Below, one piece after another: positions 1 through 9,892 of a stretch of 64,000 bases of DNA (positions are counted from its first letter, which is position 1; every line of letters starts with the position of its first letter). The stretch is from assembly GCA_963716585.1 (NCBI GenBank), contig CAVQTN010000004.1, positions 372,001 through 436,000 on the forward strand. The letters run 5' to 3'. The translations under genes and the position numbers were made by a program. This DNA comes from JAICUY01 sp963716585. GTDB taxonomy: Bacteria; Chloroflexota; Limnocylindria; QHBO01. The notes under the pieces are model-generated. The model was not told the DNA's origin and did not search any database. It worked only from the letters and a program-made list of their open reading frames with translations.

Positions 1-1840
1 AGCGTGAAACGACGGGAGCGCCGAGATGACGCCCGGATCGTTCTCGAACAGGCCGATGTCGCCGGCGTTGCCCCGCGGACCAACCTGCTCGTTCGTGTTC
101 GGCGGCCGTGCCAGCCTCGCGAGCCGGCGGGCTGATCGACTTGGTCGCCTCGAAGGTCTGCCAGCCGTAGCCGGGGAAGTAGATCTCGGTCCAGGCGTGG
201 GCGTTGCGTTCGCGGTACTGGTAGATGCCCTGCGCCACGCGCTGCCCTGGCGCGAACCCGACCGCGATGCGCGATGGAAGTCCGACGCTGCGCGCCATGA
301 CGGCCATCGCCGACGCGAAGAACTCGCAGTAGCCCTGCCGGCCGTTCGGATCGAACAGGAACTGGTCCACGAGGTCGCGGTTCGGGTCCGGCGCGTCGAC
401 GCTCGTCGCGTAGCTGAAGTCGGGGCTGGTGCGGAGGTAGTCGGCCAGCGCATCGGCCATGTGGTACGGATCCGTCCGACCGGCGACGATCTGCAGCGCG
501 AGCGCGCGGGTGCGGTCGGTGACGCCGTCGGTCCCGAGATAGAACTGCCTGATCGCGGCCGGGTAGTCGGTGCCCGCCGCCGACAGCTGCGCCTCGGTGG
601 CATTCGAGATCGCGGCGGTCACCTGGTAGCCGTCGCCCTCGGCGATCGTGCTCGCCGACTCGAGACCGCCCAGCAACGGCGCCCCGCCCGACTCGTAGAC
701 CGAGACCGGCAACAGTGCGGTGGTCGGGAAGCCGGGCGTGAACAGGTTGCGGCCGATCTGGCCCTGGACCTGGACGCTGACCGTCTCGACGTCGAACGCC
801 TCCTCGACGGCCGGCCGCTCGGGAGTGGCCGCGGGGAAGATCGGGTCACCGGCCGACACCGGCCGGCTCGACCCCTCGGTCCGGTCCCAACCGTGGCCGG
901 TATAGCGGTCGTAGGTGATCGTCTCCATGTAGTAGCCGTGCTGCGAGCCGACGGTCATCACCGGGGAGTCGTTGCTGACCCAGGTTCCGGAGACACGGAA
1001 CTTGGAGCCGAAGGTGGTGCCGCTGAAGCGCGACTCCGGATTGGTCAGGTTGCCGAAGACGCCGTCGAGGTTGTCCTGAAGGCCGCTCCATACGCCGTCG
1101 AGGCTGCGCCATGCCCCGGTCAGCGGCGCGGCGACCGCCACGGTGGTCAGCACCCAGGCGAGCGCAATGCTGCCAGCGATGAAGCCGATGCCGCTGCGCA
1201 TGATCGAGATCGGCACCTCGGTGTTCTCGTTGACCCGCCGCAGCTGCCAGCCGTCCTCACGGCTGAGCAGCGCCCCGCGCAGCCATAGCAGGAGCGCCGC
1301 GAGCACGAACAGGACGAGGTAGAAGAAGAGGTCGGTGAACGTCGCACTCATGTTCACGATCAGCGCCGCCCCGACAAGGAGGATGGCGTCGAGGACCCGA
1401 TGGTGGCGATACATCGTGTAGGCGGCCATGAAGGCGATCGACCACATCAGCACGGCAAGGCCGGCGGCATACGGCGACAGCTGGTTCGGGTAGGCCTGGT
1501 TGAGCAGGCTCCGCACGAAGCCGATGCTGTCGCGGTTGAGCCCCATCAACCGGCCGAGCTGGCCGAGCTCGGTGAAGTACTCGCCGCCGACCGTCCACAA
1601 CACGACGCCCGCGCCCAGCAGCGCCCCGACCGGCAGCGTGACGGCGACACTCAACGGCAGCAGCGCAAGGACGGCACCGGCCAGCGCCGCGTAGAACGCG
1701 ACCGGCATGAGGAACTCGAGCCGCTCCAGCCAGCCAGCCGCCTGCACCGACCAGGTGAGCGCCAGCAGCATGACCAGCAGGAGCGCCAGGCTCAGCCAGC
1801 CCTCGCGTGGATGCAGGAAGCGGCGCACCGACTCAGGCAC
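1..1840 (-). CDS. Transglutaminase-like membrane protein (TgpA type), C-terminus cut by window edge
   Basis: The frame opens at a GTG at 1840 and overlaps the stop of the upstream DUF58 gene by 8 nt. The N-terminal half has several hydrophobic segments. A periplasmic/extracellular part follows, then a transglutaminase core near residues 500-565. The core has Cys505 in GYCEFFASAMAVMAR and His548 in NAHAWTEIYFPGYGW. The position usually held by the catalytic Asp (FDPT in relatives) reads FEAT, with Glu564. Family knowledge: such proteins sit in MoxR-DUF58-transglutaminase clusters and are thought to act at the cell surface, but their substrates are poorly known. The frame stays open to base 1, so the C-terminus is missing. 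Confidence 0.85.
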   Translation of the reverse strand, partial: MPESVRRFLHPREGWLSLALLLVMLLALTWSVQAAGWLERLEFLMPVAFYAALAGAVLALLPLSVAVTLPVGALLGAGVVLWTVGGEYFTELGQLGRLMGLNRDSIGFVRSLLNQAYPNQLSPYAAGLAVLMWSIAFMAAYTMYRHHRVLDAILLVGAALIVNMSATFTDLFFYLVLFVLAALLLWLRGALLSREDGWQLRRVNENTEVPISIMRSGIGFIAGSIALAWVLTTVAVAAPLTGAWRSLDGVWSGLQDNLDGVFGNLTNPESRFSGTTFGSKFRVSGTWVSNDSPVMTVGSQHGYYMETITYDRYTGHGWDRTEGSSRPVSAGDPIFPAATPERPAVEEAFDVETVSVQVQGQIGRNLFTPGFPTTALLPVSVYESGGAPLLGGLESASTIAEGDGYQVTAAISNATEAQLSAAGTDYPAAIRQFYLGTDGVTDRTRALALQIVAGRTDPYHMADALADYLRTSPDFSYATSVDAPDPNRDLVDQFLFDPNGRQGYCEFFASAMAVMARSVGLPSRIAVGFAPGQRVAQGIYQYRERNAHAWTEIYFPGYGWQTFEATKSISPPAREAGTAAEHERAGWSAGQRRRHRPVRERSGRHLGAPVVSR

Positions 1841-3065
1841 GCACGCGGCTCCTTGCGCCAAGGGCCTTGGCCAGGCCGTCGCCGGCACGGACCAGGTGAT
1901 GCTCGATGTCGTACTCGTTCAGCGCGTGGCGCACCGCGGCCAGCTCCGCGCGGCTCTCATCGTCATCGTCGCGATTGACGAACGAGGCGCGGTCGAGAAG
2001 GACCACCACCGTCCCCACCCCGCGCCGTCGCAGGCCGGCCAGGGCGCGGACCCAGTCACGCTGGGTCGAGCCGGTGACGATGCACAGCGTCATCCCACGG
2101 CGCAGCTGCGGAAGCACGCCCAGGATGACCTCCGCGAGTGGCTGCGAGCCGTCCGGCTGGACGTTGGCCAGCAGATGCAGGATCTTCTGCTCGACGCGCG
2201 TGCCGCGGTCCGGCTGGAGCAGATGCAGCCGGCGCGCCGAGGCGGTCAGCCCCACGGCGCGGTTCTCGCTGAGCGTCTGCAACGCGATCGAGGCGGCCGC
2301 GGTGACCGCCGTCTCCACCGACGCGGCGTCGCCGACACCGGCGTGGCTGGCGCGGTCGAGGTCAAGCACCATCCACAGGTCGGCTGCCTGTTCCAGGTCG
2401 AACTCCTTCACCTGCAGCTCGCTGTGCCGCACGCTGGACAGCCAATGGATGCGGTTGATGGCGTCGCCCTGGACATACGGCCGGATGCTGCTGACCAGTG
2501 GGGAAGCAGTCTCGAAGCGCCGACGGGCCGGCCGGCTGCCGTCGACCGGCGACGGGGGCAGGCGCCAGTGCGGGAGTGCCTCGGTCTTGGGAAAGACGAC
2601 GATCCCGGTCGGCTGGCCCACGATCATCTCGGAGGTGAACAGCCCGAACGGATCGCCGGTGCGGACTCGCAGCGGTCCCAGGCGGTAGCTGCCGCGGCGC
2701 ATGAGGGTGACCTTGGCCAGCCACTGCCGGCTGCCGCGGCCGCGCACCCCGATGACCCGGCCCGGAAGCGTCGCAGGCAGGCTCGACTCGTTCCACAGCT
2801 CGACCCACGGCTTGCTCCAGCCGCTGCCGTTGTCGACGCGGTAGACAGCCTGCAGCACCTCGCCCACATGGGCGCGCGGGTTCATGACGTGGTAGCCGGC
2901 GCGCACCCCGCGCAGTCCGTTGCGCGCGAAGATCCATGATCCGAGCACCAGCGCGCCGAGCAGGTAGACCAGGAAGAACAGGAAGCTGATGCCGGTGCTG
3001 AAGGCGGCGACCACCAGCACCGTGCCGATGAAGATGAAGCGCAGCTGCCGCGCCAGGGCACCCAT
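1833..3065 (-). CDS. DUF58 membrane protein
   Basis: A 410-aa protein with two closely spaced N-terminal membrane segments (about residues 10-45) and the DUF58 signature at about 195-223 (RPYVQGDAINRIHWLSSVRH). The C-terminal part resembles a von Willebrand A-like fold. It lies 15 nt downstream of the MoxR ATPase gene and overlaps the transglutaminase gene. DUF58 proteins are typical partners of MoxR ATPases, and the trio is inferred to assemble or activate envelope proteins. The specific role is unknown. Confidence 0.9.
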   Translation of the reverse strand: MGALARQLRFIFIGTVLVVAAFSTGISFLFFLVYLLGALVLGSWIFARNGLRGVRAGYHVMNPRAHVGEVLQAVYRVDNGSGWSKPWVELWNESSLPATLPGRVIGVRGRGSRQWLAKVTLMRRGSYRLGPLRVRTGDPFGLFTSEMIVGQPTGIVVFPKTEALPHWRLPPSPVDGSRPARRRFETASPLVSSIRPYVQGDAINRIHWLSSVRHSELQVKEFDLEQAADLWMVLDLDRASHAGVGDAASVETAVTAAASIALQTLSENRAVGLTASARRLHLLQPDRGTRVEQKILHLLANVQPDGSQPLAEVILGVLPQLRRGMTLCIVTGSTQRDWVRALAGLRRRGVGTVVVLLDRASFVNRDDDDESRAELAAVRHALNEYDIEHHLVRAGDGLAKALGARSRVRA

Positions 3066-3080
3066 GGTGCGACTCCCGTG

Positions 3081-4043
<963 letters not shown>

Positions 4044-4120
4044 GCGTCATCCTTCGTTTCGGGAGGTCGAGGAGCTCGGTCCCCTCGCTCAAACAATACC
4101 CCAGCAAGTTACGAACTGGT

Positions 4121-5662
4121 TCAGTCGCCCTCGAGCTTGAGCCACTGAGCCATGACCCGGCCGCCGATCGGCGCGGCCAGCCCCGCCCCGCTACCGCCTC
4201 CCTCGACGAGCACGGCGACCGCGATTTGGGGCGTGGCCTCCGAACCGCCCGGAGCGAAGCCGATGAACCACGAGTGCGGCGCCTGTCCGGCGCCGCGCTG
4301 CGCGGTTCCGGTCTTGCCCGCGGTCATCACCCCACCGGCGCCGTACAGGCTCACGTCGCCCTGGCCGGCGTACAGCCTGCCGAGCTTGCCCTCGACCGCG
4401 TCGACCATCGCCGCACGCACCTCGCCGGCGGTCTGCGAGGAGACCACGCGCGAGCCGCCGCTGCTGCTGTAGCGCTCCAGGATGGTGCCACTCGGGCCGC
4501 TCTGCGGCTCCGCCGCGTGGGCTCGCGCATCACGCACGACGTACGGCTGCGGCATCACGCCATCGTTGCCGATCGCCGCCGCGATGAGCGCCATCTGGAC
4601 CGGCGTGGCCAGCACCTGCGCCTGCCCGAAGGCCGCGGATGCGAGCTCGACGCGATCGCTGAACGCGGCGCAGTCGCCGTCCTGCGCGTGGGTGACGTAC
4701 GAAGGATCGACCGGCAGACCATGGCTGCCGCTGCCGATGCGTTGCGGGTCGCAGAAGCCGAAGCGCCGGGCGTACTCCAGGAACGACTCGGCCCCCAGCT
4801 CGAGGCCCACGTGCGCAAAGAAGATGTTGCTCGATACCTGCAGGGCCTCCGAGAGCGGCCACAACGCCGGCTTGACGGGCGACAGGTCGTGCTCGGTGAT
4901 CTTGAAGCCGTCGACCACGAACCCATCGGTCTCCTGCCCGGGTTGGTCGGGGAAGGTGGTGTGAACGGTGATCGCCCCCGCGTCCAGCGCTGCGGCGGCG
5001 GTGAAGACCTTGAGTGTCGAGCCCGGCGGATACTTGCCCTGGCGCGCCCGATCGACCAGCGGGTTGTTCTTGCGCGCGACGATCTTCTCCATGGCTGCCG
5101 CCGCGCTCGCGGGGTCGCCTGAAATCGGCGTCGCGTCGAACGTTGGGGTGGAGGCCATGGCCAGGATCGCGCCGCTGCGCGGGTCGATGGCCACCACCGC
5201 ACCCACATGGTCCCCGAGCTGCTCCGCGGCGAAGTCCTGCAGCCGCTGGTCGATGGTGAGCGTCAGGTCCTTCGGCTGTGGCTTGCGGGCCAGGATGTCG
5301 TTGACCAGGTCACGCAGCGGGTTCGGATCGGAGCGACCGGAGAGGATGTCATCCCACGCGCGTTCCAGCGCCGTCGTCCCGAATCGCAGGCTGGCATAAC
5401 CGATGACATGGCTGAAAGCCGGATCCGCGTAGCTGCGCCGCGCCAGGCCGCCGATCAGCTCGGTCGATGCCAGCACCCGCCCCTGTGCGTCGAAGATCGT
5501 GCCGCGTAACGCGCTGCGCCGCGCCTCGACGACCTGCGGGTTGTCGGGACGGGCGGCGAGCGCCTGGGCGTCGACCACCTGCCAGTACGACAGGCCCCCG
5601 CTCACGATCGCGAAGCTGACCAGCAGGTAGACGCCCAGCCGCCGCACATTGGCGACGATCAT
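4121..5662 (-). CDS. pbpA: Class B penicillin-binding protein (transpeptidase, PbpA/FtsI type)
   Basis: A 513-aa cell-wall transpeptidase that cross-links peptidoglycan. One N-terminal signal anchor (residues 8-28) is followed by a short dimerisation domain and the transpeptidase domain. The three active-site motifs are present: SxxK at 215-218 (STLK), SxN at 277-279 (SSN) and KTG at 450-452. The start overlaps the end of the upstream FtsW/RodA gene by 4 nt, indicating translational coupling. This pairing and its position after two FHA genes match the actinobacterial rodA-pbpA arrangement. It could serve elongation or division; the symbol is by synteny. Confidence 0.92.
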   Translation of the reverse strand: MIVANVRRLGVYLLVSFAIVSGGLSYWQVVDAQALAARPDNPQVVEARRSALRGTIFDAQGRVLASTELIGGLARRSYADPAFSHVIGYASLRFGTTALERAWDDILSGRSDPNPLRDLVNDILARKPQPKDLTLTIDQRLQDFAAEQLGDHVGAVVAIDPRSGAILAMASTPTFDATPISGDPASAAAAMEKIVARKNNPLVDRARQGKYPPGSTLKVFTAAAALDAGAITVHTTFPDQPGQETDGFVVDGFKITEHDLSPVKPALWPLSEALQVSSNIFFAHVGLELGAESFLEYARRFGFCDPQRIGSGSHGLPVDPSYVTHAQDGDCAAFSDRVELASAAFGQAQVLATPVQMALIAAAIGNDGVMPQPYVVRDARAHAAEPQSGPSGTILERYSSSGGSRVVSSQTAGEVRAAMVDAVEGKLGRLYAGQGDVSLYGAGGVMTAGKTGTAQRGAGQAPHSWFIGFAPGGSEATPQIAVAVLVEGGGSGAGLAAPIGGRVMAQWLKLEGD

Positions 5663-6957
5663 GGCGGCTCGCTCCCGCCCGCTCGCGCCGAGCGATGGCT
5701 GATCGACAGCAGCAGTCCGATCACCAGGAAGCTCGCCAGCAGGCTGGATCCGCCATAGCTGACAAACGGGAACGTCACGCCGGTCAGGGGAATCAGCTTG
5801 GCGTTGCCTGCGACGATGATCAGGGTCTGCAGCCCCAGGCTGGTGGTCAGGCCCACCGCCAACATGGCGCTGAAGTCGTCGTGGGCCAGCATCGCGATGC
5901 GCAGGCCGCGGAACACGACCAGCAGCGCGAGCAGCAGCAGCGCAAAGGCGCCGACCAGGCCCAGCTCCTCCGCCGCCGCCGCAAAGATGAAGTCGGTCTG
6001 GATCGCGGGGAAGGACCCACCGACGGCGGGAAGCAGCCCCTGTCCGAGGCCCTCACCGAAGAGGCCTCCGCGGCCGAAGGCGTAGATCGCATGGACCGTC
6101 TGGTAACCGGCGCCCGAGGGGTCGGCGAAAGGGTTGAGCCAGACGTCGACGCGCAACCGGACGTGGCCGAACAGCTCGTAGGCAACAAACGAGCCCGCCA
6201 CGAACATGACCAGGCCCATGAGCACGTAGCTGCGCCGTCCGGTCGCCACGAAGAGCATGGTCAGGAAGATGCCGAAGAAGAGCAGTGCCGTGCCGAGATC
6301 TTTGCTGATGACGACGATCAGCATGACGATGACGAAGATGGCGAGCATCGGCAGCAGGTAGGGCAGAGGCGGGATCGAGATCGGACCGATGCGGATGCTT
6401 GCGCCGATCAGCAGGGCGCGGTTCTCCGCCAGGTAGCCGGCGATGAACACGACGAGCACGATCTTGATGAACTCGCCGGGCTGGAACTGCACCGGGCCGA
6501 GGTCGATCCACAGCCGCGCTCCGTAGACCTCCTTTCCAAAGACGAAGGTGATCGCCAGCAGCGCTGCACCCGCCGCGGCCCAGGTGTACTTGTAATGGCG
6601 CAGCAGGCCGTCGTCACGAAAGCCGATGGCGACCAGCAGCATGGCCGCCACGCCGACGCCGAACCACAGCAGCTGGGTGGCTGCCATTCCCAGGTCGATG
6701 CCGAGGGCGCTCGTGCCGGCCAGGTCCTGCGGCAGCCGATTGAGCATGATCATGCCGATGCCGCCGATCGTGCCCACCAGCGGCAGCAGCAGCTGGTCGC
6801 CGCCATGGCGGGAAAGAGTCAGCACCAGGTGCGCGGTGAGCATGATCGCGACGTAGCCGGCGGCCAGGCCGAGGGGGCCTGGATCGAGCTTCTGCACCTC
6901 CGCCGCGTGGGTCAGCGCGAAGCCAAGGGGCACGAGGAGCAGCAGCGGCAGCAGCAT
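5659..6957 (-). CDS. ftsW: FtsW/RodA/SpoVE-family peptidoglycan glycosyltransferase
   Basis: A polytopic protein of 432 aa with about ten hydrophobic segments. It carries SEDS-family motifs, including ISKDLGTALLFF and IQTDFIFAAAAEELG. SEDS proteins polymerise glycan strands from lipid II and work with a cognate class B PBP, encoded here immediately downstream with a 4-nt overlap. The chosen ATG is at 6957. The same frame stays open upstream to the stop of fhaB and encodes plausible sequence (RRLTWRTAELR), so a non-ATG start a few codons upstream is possible. RodA is an equally good name. Confidence 0.92.
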   Translation of the reverse strand: MLLPLLLLVPLGFALTHAAEVQKLDPGPLGLAAGYVAIMLTAHLVLTLSRHGGDQLLLPLVGTIGGIGMIMLNRLPQDLAGTSALGIDLGMAATQLLWFGVGVAAMLLVAIGFRDDGLLRHYKYTWAAAGAALLAITFVFGKEVYGARLWIDLGPVQFQPGEFIKIVLVVFIAGYLAENRALLIGASIRIGPISIPPLPYLLPMLAIFVIVMLIVVISKDLGTALLFFGIFLTMLFVATGRRSYVLMGLVMFVAGSFVAYELFGHVRLRVDVWLNPFADPSGAGYQTVHAIYAFGRGGLFGEGLGQGLLPAVGGSFPAIQTDFIFAAAAEELGLVGAFALLLLALLVVFRGLRIAMLAHDDFSAMLAVGLTTSLGLQTLIIVAGNAKLIPLTGVTFPFVSYGGSSLLASFLVIGLLLSISHRSARAGGSEPP

Positions 6958-7005
6958 CCGCAGCTCTGCCGTCCGCCAGGTGAGGCGCCTTGGTCCGGCC
7001 AGGCC

Positions 7006-7449
7006 TCAGCGCTCCAGGCGCATGCGCACGCGCCCGATCGTCAGCTCATCGCCATAGGAGAGGGCGACGGGACGCTCGATCCGATGCCCGTTGACGTACG
7101 TGCCGTTGGTGCTGCCCTGGTCCTCGATGAACCACGATCGGCCGCGGAAGGTCAGCATGGCGTGGTTCGCGCTGGCGAAGTCGTCTTCGACGTAGATCGT
7201 GTTGTTCACGTTGCGGCCGATGGAGTTGATCGGCCCTAGCGAGATGGGCCGCCCGGCGGGCGGCTCGTCGTCCGGCGACTCGAGCACGGCCAGCCGCCCG
7301 ATCCCGGTCCGGGATGCGCGCTGCGCCTGCTCGGCGCTGCGCAGGTCACGCAGGAGCGAGCGGCCGAAGCCCCACAGGACGAGGTAGAGCAGGCCCAGGA
7401 ATCCGAGCTGCAGGACCAGCAGCACGATGCGAAGGAGGTCTCCGGTCAC
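7006..7449 (-). CDS. fhaB: Membrane-anchored FHA-domain protein (FhaB-like)
   Basis: A 147-aa protein with one N-terminal membrane segment (about residues 7-28) and a C-terminal forkhead-associated domain. The phosphothreonine-binding landmarks are visible: SIGR, a NHAML stretch, and GSTNGTYVNG. FHA domains bind phosphothreonine peptides. In Actinomycetota the homologous FhaB works with Ser/Thr kinases and the wall machinery encoded next to it. It overlaps fhaA by 4 nt and precedes ftsW. No PknB-type kinase or PP2C phosphatase lies between these genes, unlike the actinobacterial locus. Confidence 0.9.
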   Translation of the reverse strand: MTGDLLRIVLLVLQLGFLGLLYLVLWGFGRSLLRDLRSAEQAQRASRTGIGRLAVLESPDDEPPAGRPISLGPINSIGRNVNNTIYVEDDFASANHAMLTFRGRSWFIEDQGSTNGTYVNGHRIERPVALSYGDELTIGRVRMRLER

Positions 7450-8204
7450 CCGCGCACCTGGAACTCGATCTCGGTGTCGCCGATCTGGATCCGATCTCCG
7501 GGGCCCAGCGCGACCTCGCTGACGGGCTGCCCGTTCACATACGAGCCGTTGCGGCTCCCCAGGTCGGCGAAGCTGTACGCGCCGTGCTGCAGCTTGAGCT
7601 GGCAGTGGTGGCGGCTGACCAGCGGATCATCGACGATCACGTCGTTGTCGCTCGCGCGGCCCACGCTGATCAGCGCCCCGCCCAGGTCGAACTGGACCGG
7701 CGGGCTGCTGTCGGTGCGCACCAGGAGGTAGGCGCGGGTCGCCGACTCGGGCGTCTCCGGCGCGCGCCCCGGCCGGCTGAAGACCATGGTGTCGGACCCG
7801 GATGCCATCGGTCGATCCGGCTGCGGACGGCCGCCCTCTTCGTCGACAACGTTGGCGGCAACGCGAACGTCGCCCCGTGGAATCGACGGGTCGGCGGTGA
7901 TGCGCACGCGAGGGCGAGCCACGAGGGAGTAGCGCTCACGTCGGGCACGAGCCAGCAGGTCGTGCGCCAGGTCGTCCTCCAGGGAGCTGCGATACGAGGC
8001 GAAGGTGGCGAAGTCGGTGGGGTTGAGATGGAGGTCGTAGTGGTTCGGCACCACGATCCCGTCGTTGCGGAACGACTTGTTGGTGTCCATGGCACGCTCG
8101 ATGCGCTTCCCGAGACTGACCGGCTGCAGCCGTGCGCCGAGGCGCCCCGCAGGAGCCTCGAAGAGCCGTTCGAGGAAGGCCTCGACTCTCGAGAGGATGC
8201 CCAT
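7446..8204 (-). CDS. fhaA: DUF3662 and FHA domain protein (FhaA-like)
   Basis: About 252 aa starting MGILSRVEAFLERLFE. A DUF3662-type N-terminal domain (about residues 1-110) is joined by a linker to a C-terminal FHA domain with SVGRASDNDVIV, SRHHCQL and GSRNGSYVNG. The frame extends upstream to 8381, but the added sequence is low in quality and overlaps the divergent gene's start. The ATG at 8204 also lies 7 nt after a TAGGAT box, as expected for a leaderless message. FhaA is known as a scaffold for wall synthesis regulators. It begins the operon fhaA-fhaB-ftsW-pbpA. Confidence 0.88.
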   Translation of the reverse strand: MGILSRVEAFLERLFEAPAGRLGARLQPVSLGKRIERAMDTNKSFRNDGIVVPNHYDLHLNPTDFATFASYRSSLEDDLAHDLLARARRERYSLVARPRVRITADPSIPRGDVRVAANVVDEEGGRPQPDRPMASGSDTMVFSRPGRAPETPESATRAYLLVRTDSSPPVQFDLGGALISVGRASDNDVIVDDPLVSRHHCQLKLQHGAYSFADLGSRNGSYVNGQPVSEVALGPGDRIQIGDTEIEFQVRG

Positions 8205-8211
8205 GTTGCCG

Positions 8212-8217
8212 ATCCTA
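8212..8217 (-). promoter_or_regulatory. -10 box TAGGAT of fhaA (leaderless)
   Basis: On the minus strand TAGGAT is followed by 7 nt and then the fhaA ATG, which would place the transcription start at or next to the start codon. No ribosome-binding site is present. Confidence 0.55.
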
Positions 8218-8326
8218 GCATGGGCGCTCAGCCGGCCCCGACGCGGCCGGCTGATGCACCAACGGGGTACGAACGCCGCCGCGCGAGGTACCAATGCGCC
8301 GATAGGGTCGCGGGGCCGCGCGTCGG

Positions 8327-8332
8327 TATACT
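8327..8332 (+). promoter_or_regulatory. -10 box TATACT upstream of the zinc-ribbon repeat protein
   Basis: TATACT lies 15 nt before the GTG at 8348. It matches the TANNNT boxes seen before other first genes in this window, but with a longer gap, so the message probably has a short leader. Confidence 0.4.
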
Positions 8333-8347
8333 TTGCGACCCTGAACC

Positions 8348-9892
8348 GTGTCCTCAAGCGAGGGATCTGCAGCCACGTCAATGCCCGAATCGCTGACCGA
8401 GTCTTTCTGCGAGCGCTGCGGGACGCGCTACGAGTTCGGCGCGCCCGGGACGCTCAATCCGCTGCGCAAGACGCGCGGGCTGGTCACCGGGCTGCGCAAT
8501 TACATCATGGGCGAGGACGCCCTCTCCGATGCGCTCGGCGACGCCATGCGTTCCGAGCAGGATTCCCTCGGCGCTCGGCAGCTCGACGCCTTCCACGCCT
8601 CGTTCAACTTCTGCATCGAATGCCGCCAGTACACCTGCCTCAACTGCTGGAATGACGCCGTGGGGCGGTGTCGCACATGCGCGCCCATCGCGGGCACCGA
8701 CGACCTGATCGAGCGGATAGCGGCGTCGTTCCAGTCGGGCAATCCCGACGCGGCGGGCGGCGGAGCCGCAACCCTCCAGGCATCGGCCACGCCGCAGGAT
8801 CTCGCCGCGTGGCCGACCAGCGACCTCGAGGTCGCGACCAACGGAACACCCGACCTCGACTGGCCAGTCGCGGAGATGGCATCGTTCGGCGAGCCGATCG
8901 TCGAGCCACCGTCGGAGCCAGAGCCGTTCGCGCCCGCCGACGACGAGCCTCCGTTCGTGGACGAGCCCTCGGCGGCGTCGCCACACACCACCGAGCCGGA
9001 GCCGGTGTTCGCATGGGACGCCCCTGCTGCGTCGGAGCCACCGCCGGCCTTCACGCCGGCGCCCGCGGTGGACCCGGAGCCGATGCTTTCGTGGGAGACC
9101 GCACCGGTGGCGGGATCATCGCTGGGGTGGCAGGACGACATTCGCCTCGAGCTCCTGCCCGAGCCGGTCGCCGAGGTCGAATACGAGCTCGAGCCGGAAC
9201 CGGAGCTCGAGCCGGAACCGGAGCTCGAGCCGCAAACGGAGCTCGAGCCGGAAACGGTCGGCGCGGCTCCCGTTCCTCCATTTGCCGCCCTCCCGGCGTC
9301 GGAGCCGGTCGTCGCGTCGGTTGCCGAGCCCGAGCCGGTGGCTCAGGTCGAGCCGGTGGTCGAGCCGGAGCCGGCCCTCGAGCCCGAACCGGTGGCGGCG
9401 GTCGAGCTCGTGATCGAGCCGGCCGTTGAGCCCGAACCGGTGGCTGCGGTCGAGCGCGTGATCGAGCCGGAGCCGGCCAGTCCCCAGCCACCGGTGGCCC
9501 CGCGCTCGATCACCTCGATCGGCGACACGATCCTGCAGCTGCCCCGGCGCCAGCCCATCGATGAGAACCGTGTGGCGGCCACGTCGACCGACGCCGCCGT
9601 CGCGGCGCGTCGCGCACAGCTCGACGGCCTCGGCCTGGGCGACCCCGGCGAGGGCCCGCTGCCGGCGTCTCGTCCCAACGTTGTGCCATATCGGTCCAGT
9701 GGAGCGAGCGGCCGCAGCAGTGCGGCAAAGGCGTCGCAGGTCGCGGGCTCCTTCTGGGACGCATCGGCCAGGGAAGTCGCAGGTGGCCTCGGACAGGTCG
9801 CGGTGCAGAGCTGCGGCCACTGCGGCCTGTCACTCTCCGCAAGCGCCAGGTTCTGCCGCCGCTGCGGGACCCGGCAGGCCCGGTCGGCCTAG
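8348..9892 (+). CDS. Zinc-ribbon protein with long acidic Glu-Pro repeat linker, function unknown
   Basis: A 514-aa soluble protein of unknown function. The N-terminus has cysteine pairs (CERCGTRY; then CIECRQYTCLNCW and CRTC, about residues 20-115) that look like zinc-binding knuckles. A long acidic, proline-rich region follows, with Glu-Pro repeats densest at about residues 277-380. The C-terminus (about 485-510) has a zinc ribbon, CGHCGLSLSASARFCRRCG. The start is GTG at 8348 or ATG at 8381; neither has a strong ribosome-binding site. It is divergent from fhaA and shares a CTAG stop with the convergent fmdB gene. A scaffold role is possible but not shown. Confidence 0.75.
   Translation: MSSSEGSAATSMPESLTESFCERCGTRYEFGAPGTLNPLRKTRGLVTGLRNYIMGEDALSDALGDAMRSEQDSLGARQLDAFHASFNFCIECRQYTCLNCWNDAVGRCRTCAPIAGTDDLIERIAASFQSGNPDAAGGGAATLQASATPQDLAAWPTSDLEVATNGTPDLDWPVAEMASFGEPIVEPPSEPEPFAPADDEPPFVDEPSAASPHTTEPEPVFAWDAPAASEPPPAFTPAPAVDPEPMLSWETAPVAGSSLGWQDDIRLELLPEPVAEVEYELEPEPELEPEPELEPQTELEPETVGAAPVPPFAALPASEPVVASVAEPEPVAQVEPVVEPEPALEPEPVAAVELVIEPAVEPEPVAAVERVIEPEPASPQPPVAPRSITSIGDTILQLPRRQPIDENRVAATSTDAAVAARRAQLDGLGLGDPGEGPLPASRPNVVPYRSSGASGRSSAAKASQVAGSFWDASAREVAGGLGQVAVQSCGHCGLSLSASARFCRRCGTRQARSA
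9175..9480 (+). repeat. Imperfect repeats encoding Glu-Pro/Glu-Leu-Glu-Pro units
   Basis: Within the preceding gene, units such as gagctcgagccggaaccg recur in tandem and encode EPEPEL-like blocks, later giving way to EPEPVAAVE-like blocks. The array is in frame, so copy-number change would alter linker length without breaking the gene. Confidence 0.8.

Noticed and set aside
5695..7239. A 514-codon Gln/Arg-rich plus-strand frame opposite ftsW
   Set aside because: Composition rich in Gln, Arg, Asp and His is what a hydrophobic membrane protein gene gives when read antisense.
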